Source: Chondrus crispus
Lineage: Eukaryota > Rhodophyta > Florideophyceae > Gigartinales > Gigartinaceae
Reading direction: 5' to 3'
Assembly: GCF_000350225.1 (NCBI RefSeq)
Contig: NW_005179046.1
Span: forward strand, 162,157-226,156
DNA length: 64,000 nucleotides
In this document: piece by piece, positions 61,302 through 64,000 of the stretch
Layout of the letters: every line of letters starts with the position of its first letter
How positions within the stretch are numbered: position 1 is the first letter of the stretch
Notes under the pieces: generated by a model
Databases searched by the model: none
What the model was told of the DNA's origin: nothing
Seen by the model: only the letters and a program-made list of their open reading frames with translations
Program-made: the position numbers and the translations under genes

Positions 61302-61429
61302 GGGTTGTGTCGCTGCCTAAAACCTGCGTCCCTTGACCGAGAAGGCGATCCTGTGCTCAGGAGTGCATACCGTTTCGCTTTGGCGGTTGCATACTGTTTC
61401 GAAATTGCCTCTCTACTATTACTCATGGC

Positions 61430-61565
61430 TATTGCAGAATTCTAGATTGTTCGGTGTGGCGTAAACTACAATTCTGCAATTCAATTAAAGAATTCTGCAA
61501 TGGAGAATTCTGCAATGGGCTTACACTTCTTCGTCACTTCTTCGTCATAACTATTGCAGAATTCT
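61430..61565. repeat. Right subterminal AATTCTGCAAT repeat cluster
   Basis: Five or so copies of TTGCAGAATTCT or its complement within 140 bases, matching the left cluster. Confidence 0.65.
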
Positions 61566-61575
61566 CCTAGCGTAA

Positions 61576-62030
61576 ACCTTAAAATATCACCTCTCGGGCC
61601 TCTTGCCCCGTGTGACAACGCATACGTGTCCTCTTGTAGCACGGAGAGTGACAACAGGAACAGCGCGTCTCGTATCCCGGCAGCAGTCCGTATTTCCAGT
61701 GCCTTTCAATTGAATATTTCTTATTACAGTAGGGTTGCACAACACTGTACAGTCCTACCATTTATAGAGCTTTTATTGAAATCTTCAATTTAAAGGCACC
61801 GGAAATACCCACTTCTCGTTCCAGCAATTATCAGTCAGTGTAGTCGTCACTACATGGGTCCGAATTGCAAATTGCCTTATTCCAACGCCCGACAAGCGCG
61901 GAAAACAACTGGGACGTGTCTTTTAGTGGTGTGTTTCTGCGACAATTACGAACCAGGAGCCTCTGAGTGGAAGACTTGATTATGAATTTGAACGTGGGAG
62001 CGGCACCCTCCTCACCAAGTAACTTGCTTA
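61576..62030. other. Spacer between two DNA transposons
   Basis: No gene recognised. A TTACAGTAGGGTTGCACAAC motif near 61725 resembles transposon ends but no partner was found. Confidence 0.4.
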
Positions 62031-64000
62031 TAGAGTAAACTCTCGATATAGTGACAAAATTTGTGGCGGCCCGAAATTGATGGCAGAGTCACTGTAGCGG
62101 GTGAGTCACTGTAGGGCTTGCAAGGTGGCCACGTGTAGGTTGGAATCTGAGCTGGTGAGGCGTAACGGATTCTTTTTTTGAGCTCAGTTCCTGCAACGGA
62201 TACTCATTCTCCACTAGCAAACGACAGAGTCGTTTACGATCTCTCCATAGCCATTATTGAGCATTCCAAATCCTTCGCAGACCGTTGTAGCACAACGATA
62301 ATTAAACGATGCACAACAATAAGCTTCAATACTCTATAAACGTTGCAATCGGACAGCTTCTGAAGCCCTGAAGTGCACCAACTGTTTATCATTTATTGAA
62401 TTAAACATCCTGTGATGGTGTTACAACTCTCTGTTGGTCATTCTGTTTGTCATTCTGTTGCTTACGTCTTTCACATCCCTCTCTCGCCATGGCTCCGAAA
62501 CGCCAACAAACCCCTTTGAAAACGAAGAAAGAAGCCCTTGACTTGCTTGGAGCAGAGAGTGATGGATCATTTGGACCCGCAAAGGTCAACGACAGTACCA
62601 AACGTCCCTGGTCCCATGCGAAAATCGCGGAGAAGTGTCACGTATCGAGGCCAACTGTGTTTGCTTGGCACAAACGAGCAAACAATATTATGGGTTTAGA
62701 CGTCAACACGCGACGTATCGCTAAAATGACGCGCTTAAAGCAAGGATTCTTCCCAAAATTGGAACTTGACCTTCACAGATACATGCATGATCGAATGGTC
62801 TATATGCGGGGGGAGTCATTGTTCAGGGAGGATGTCGTTCAGCGCGCTGCCATGGAAATCAGAGACAAGATGGTGGAGAAACTCAATGAGCAGCTCTCGT
62901 CAGTTGACGAATCAGAATCAATGGACAAGGCCCAACTCGAAGCTGAGGTTAAAGGCCTTACAGGTTTCAAAGCAAGCTCACAGTGGGTAACGAATTTGGT
63001 GTTTAGGAATGTTTTTATTAGCAAACGTGGTGCGGGACAAAGTGGGCTGGTCGATGCGGCAACCGTGCAACAAGCCCAGGTTGAGAAACAGAAACAGTTG
63101 GCTATTTACTCCATCTATGATATCTGTAACACAGATGAGGTTGCGGTTCTATTTAGATCATTTCCGAGTCCGGCGATCCGCCCCACTGCCCTACTACCGA
63201 CATACGTACGCGTCAAAAATAGGCTAACGGCTGTTCTAACTGTATTCGCGGATGGGAGCAAGGCCCCTCTAACAATTATTGGGAAATCTCATAGACCGCG
63301 AAGCTTTCCTCTTCATTTTGATCCTCTGCGTGACCTGGGAGTTTTTTGCACATCCCAATCGAATGCGTGGAATACACAGGTGAAATGGAATCGCATCGTG
63401 AAAGATTTCAATACAATGGCACGTTTACAGGGTCGTTCTATAACGAGCATTGTTGACAACTGCTCAGCTCATGCTATAGATTATGAGCCTCATCACAACT
63501 ACAATTCCATTTTTCTACCACCAAACATGACCTCATGTTTACAACCTGTGGACGCAGCTATTGGTGGTTCATTCAAATGTGCGTTCCAGCGCTTTCTTGT
63601 CAGCCACATTTTGACATTTGTTGATGAACAAATGAAACAACGTATGGAACAGCGAAAGCCTTTTAAAATCAACCAGGCAGTTACCCTTTATGACGCTGTC
63701 TATATGATGACAAAAGTGTGGAACATGGTACCGAAGACGGTCGTGCTGAATGGATGGCTTTCTACGGGTGTTGTAGCACCTTTTCAAAGGCAGCAGGTGA
63801 TTGAGTTACGTGACGGTTGTAAGGGTGTGGCGGATCCGGCTTTTAGGCCGCAACATGGTTCATCCCTGAGTGTAGGGAAAGCCATTTGTTCTCAACGTGC
63901 TTCTGCGGCGCGAAGCGCAGGAGAAAAATGGCTTAAGGATACCGGAAATGCTGGAATACCCACTGACGTGGAGGTAGCAATGAAAGTAACAGGATGGGAT
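62031..64000 (+). mobile_element. Pogo/Tigger-like transposon, left part (runs off the window)
   Basis: TATAGAGTAAACTCTCGATATAG at 62029-62051 has the TA plus CTCGATATA character of Tigger-type termini. Two TCACTGTAG motifs follow within 90 bases, and a complete transposase frame starts 450 bases downstream. The right terminus is outside the window, so the boundary is provisional. Confidence 0.5.
62489..64000 (+). CDS. Pogo/Tigger-like (DDE_1) transposase, open to the window end
   Basis: From ATG 62489 (MAPKRQQTPLKTKKEAL) the frame is open for 504 codons without a stop to base 64000. Residues about 41-63 form a helix-turn-helix (WSHAKIAEKCHVSRPTVFAW) for terminal-repeat binding. The DDE_1 core has D216 (CNTDEVAVLF), D323 (TSIVDNCSAH) and D355 (SCLQPVDAAIGGSF), a DD31D arrangement typical of pogo/Tigger enzymes, with FLPPNMTSCLQP between. 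All three acids are present, so the enzyme may be functional. It differs from the broken relative at 34151-36186. The C-terminus is outside the window. Confidence 0.88.
   Translation, partial: MAPKRQQTPLKTKKEALDLLGAESDGSFGPAKVNDSTKRPWSHAKIAEKCHVSRPTVFAWHKRANNIMGLDVNTRRIAKMTRLKQGFFPKLELDLHRYMHDRMVYMRGESLFREDVVQRAAMEIRDKMVEKLNEQLSSVDESESMDKAQLEAEVKGLTGFKASSQWVTNLVFRNVFISKRGAGQSGLVDAATVQQAQVEKQKQLAIYSIYDICNTDEVAVLFRSFPSPAIRPTALLPTYVRVKNRLTAVLTVFADGSKAPLTIIGKSHRPRSFPLHFDPLRDLGVFCTSQSNAWNTQVKWNRIVKDFNTMARLQGRSITSIVDNCSAHAIDYEPHHNYNSIFLPPNMTSCLQPVDAAIGGSFKCAFQRFLVSHILTFVDEQMKQRMEQRKPFKINQAVTLYDAVYMMTKVWNMVPKTVVLNGWLSTGVVAPFQRQQVIELRDGCKGVADPAFRPQHGSSLSVGKAICSQRASAARSAGEKWLKDTGNAGIPTDVEVAMKVTGWD

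Larger units (their letters stand above)
58828..61575. mobile_element. Harbinger-like DNA transposon with SANT/Myb gene and transposase
   Basis: The ends are imperfect inverted repeats: TTACGC, four to five bases, then AGAATTCTGCAAT on the left, and the complement of the same on the right (61552-61575). The motif AATTCTGCAAT recurs in both orientations near both ends (58838-58950 and 61430-61565), as subterminal binding sites would. Inside are a plus-strand SANT/Myb-like gene and a minus-strand DDE_4 transposase, the standard pair of autonomous PIF/Harbinger elements. The target duplication is uncertain (TA or TTA). Confidence 0.75.

Noticed and set aside
1-64000. tRNA or rRNA genes
   Set aside because: I looked for tRNA-like T-arms and rRNA signatures and recognised none, though a weak tRNA could be missed by eye.

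Overview
The window is a repeat-rich piece of a nuclear genome from a eukaryote. It contains three cellular-type genes or gene remnants: the C-terminal half of a CRTISO-like carotenoid isomerase-family protein, a secreted GH18-like protein, and a protein phosphatase 4 regulatory subunit 3 (SMEK/PPP4R3) homologue. A carotenoid-type enzyme, sparse introns and many Ty3/Gypsy, Ty1/Copia, Harbinger and pogo/Tigger elements suggest an alga. A red alga such as a florideophyte is my guess; the sequence does not prove it. A run of 561 N (22809-23369) shows a draft scaffold.

Layout. 1-7189: a TA-flanked MITE (269-1025), a two-exon CRTISO-like gene model (1972-3241), a GH18-like secreted protein on the minus strand (3395-4189), a palindrome and minisatellite, and a broken DNA-binding-like ORF (5829-7189). 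7190-22151: chromovirus A, a complete 14.96-kb Ty3/Gypsy element with 623-bp LTRs and a 5-bp TSD (CATAG). 22152-31200: the broken SMEK gene, carrying a complete Copia element (24100-28718, TSD ATTCC) and a solo LTR (30375-30967, TSD GTAAG). 31797-36488: a decayed Harbinger transposase, a mariner-like MITE (33219-33910) and a pogo/Tigger-like element with 29-bp TIRs (33922-36488). 37045-58818: a minus-strand Copia-type element (element C) whose gag is interrupted by chromovirus B (42576-57250, 673/671-bp LTRs, TSD GAAAG). 58828-61575: a Harbinger-like transposon with a SANT/Myb-like gene and a transposase broken by one base. 62031-64000: a second pogo/Tigger-like transposon with an intact 504-codon transposase frame that runs off the window.

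The most interesting signal is in the two chromoviruses. Each carries about 6 kb of extra DNA between the end of pol and the 3' LTR. That DNA encodes a large antisense protein (about 740-760 aa), homologous between the two copies and not recognised by me. The antisense frame is unbroken in both copies, although sense pol is broken in both and gag in one. The extra segment is bracketed by two versions of the same hairpin-plus-G7 polypurine sequence, as if cargo had been gained with a duplication of the polypurine tract. The unrelated element C has the same arrangement: an antisense ORF (280 codons) between pol and the 3' LTR, with a possible Cys-His-Asp layout. Antisense accessory ORFs are known in plant Tat-lineage Gypsy elements; I do not know of this protein or its occurrence in chromodomain elements.

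Most nonsense codons in the elements and in SMEK look like C-to-T or G-to-A transitions (CGA, CAA, CAG or TGG to stop).
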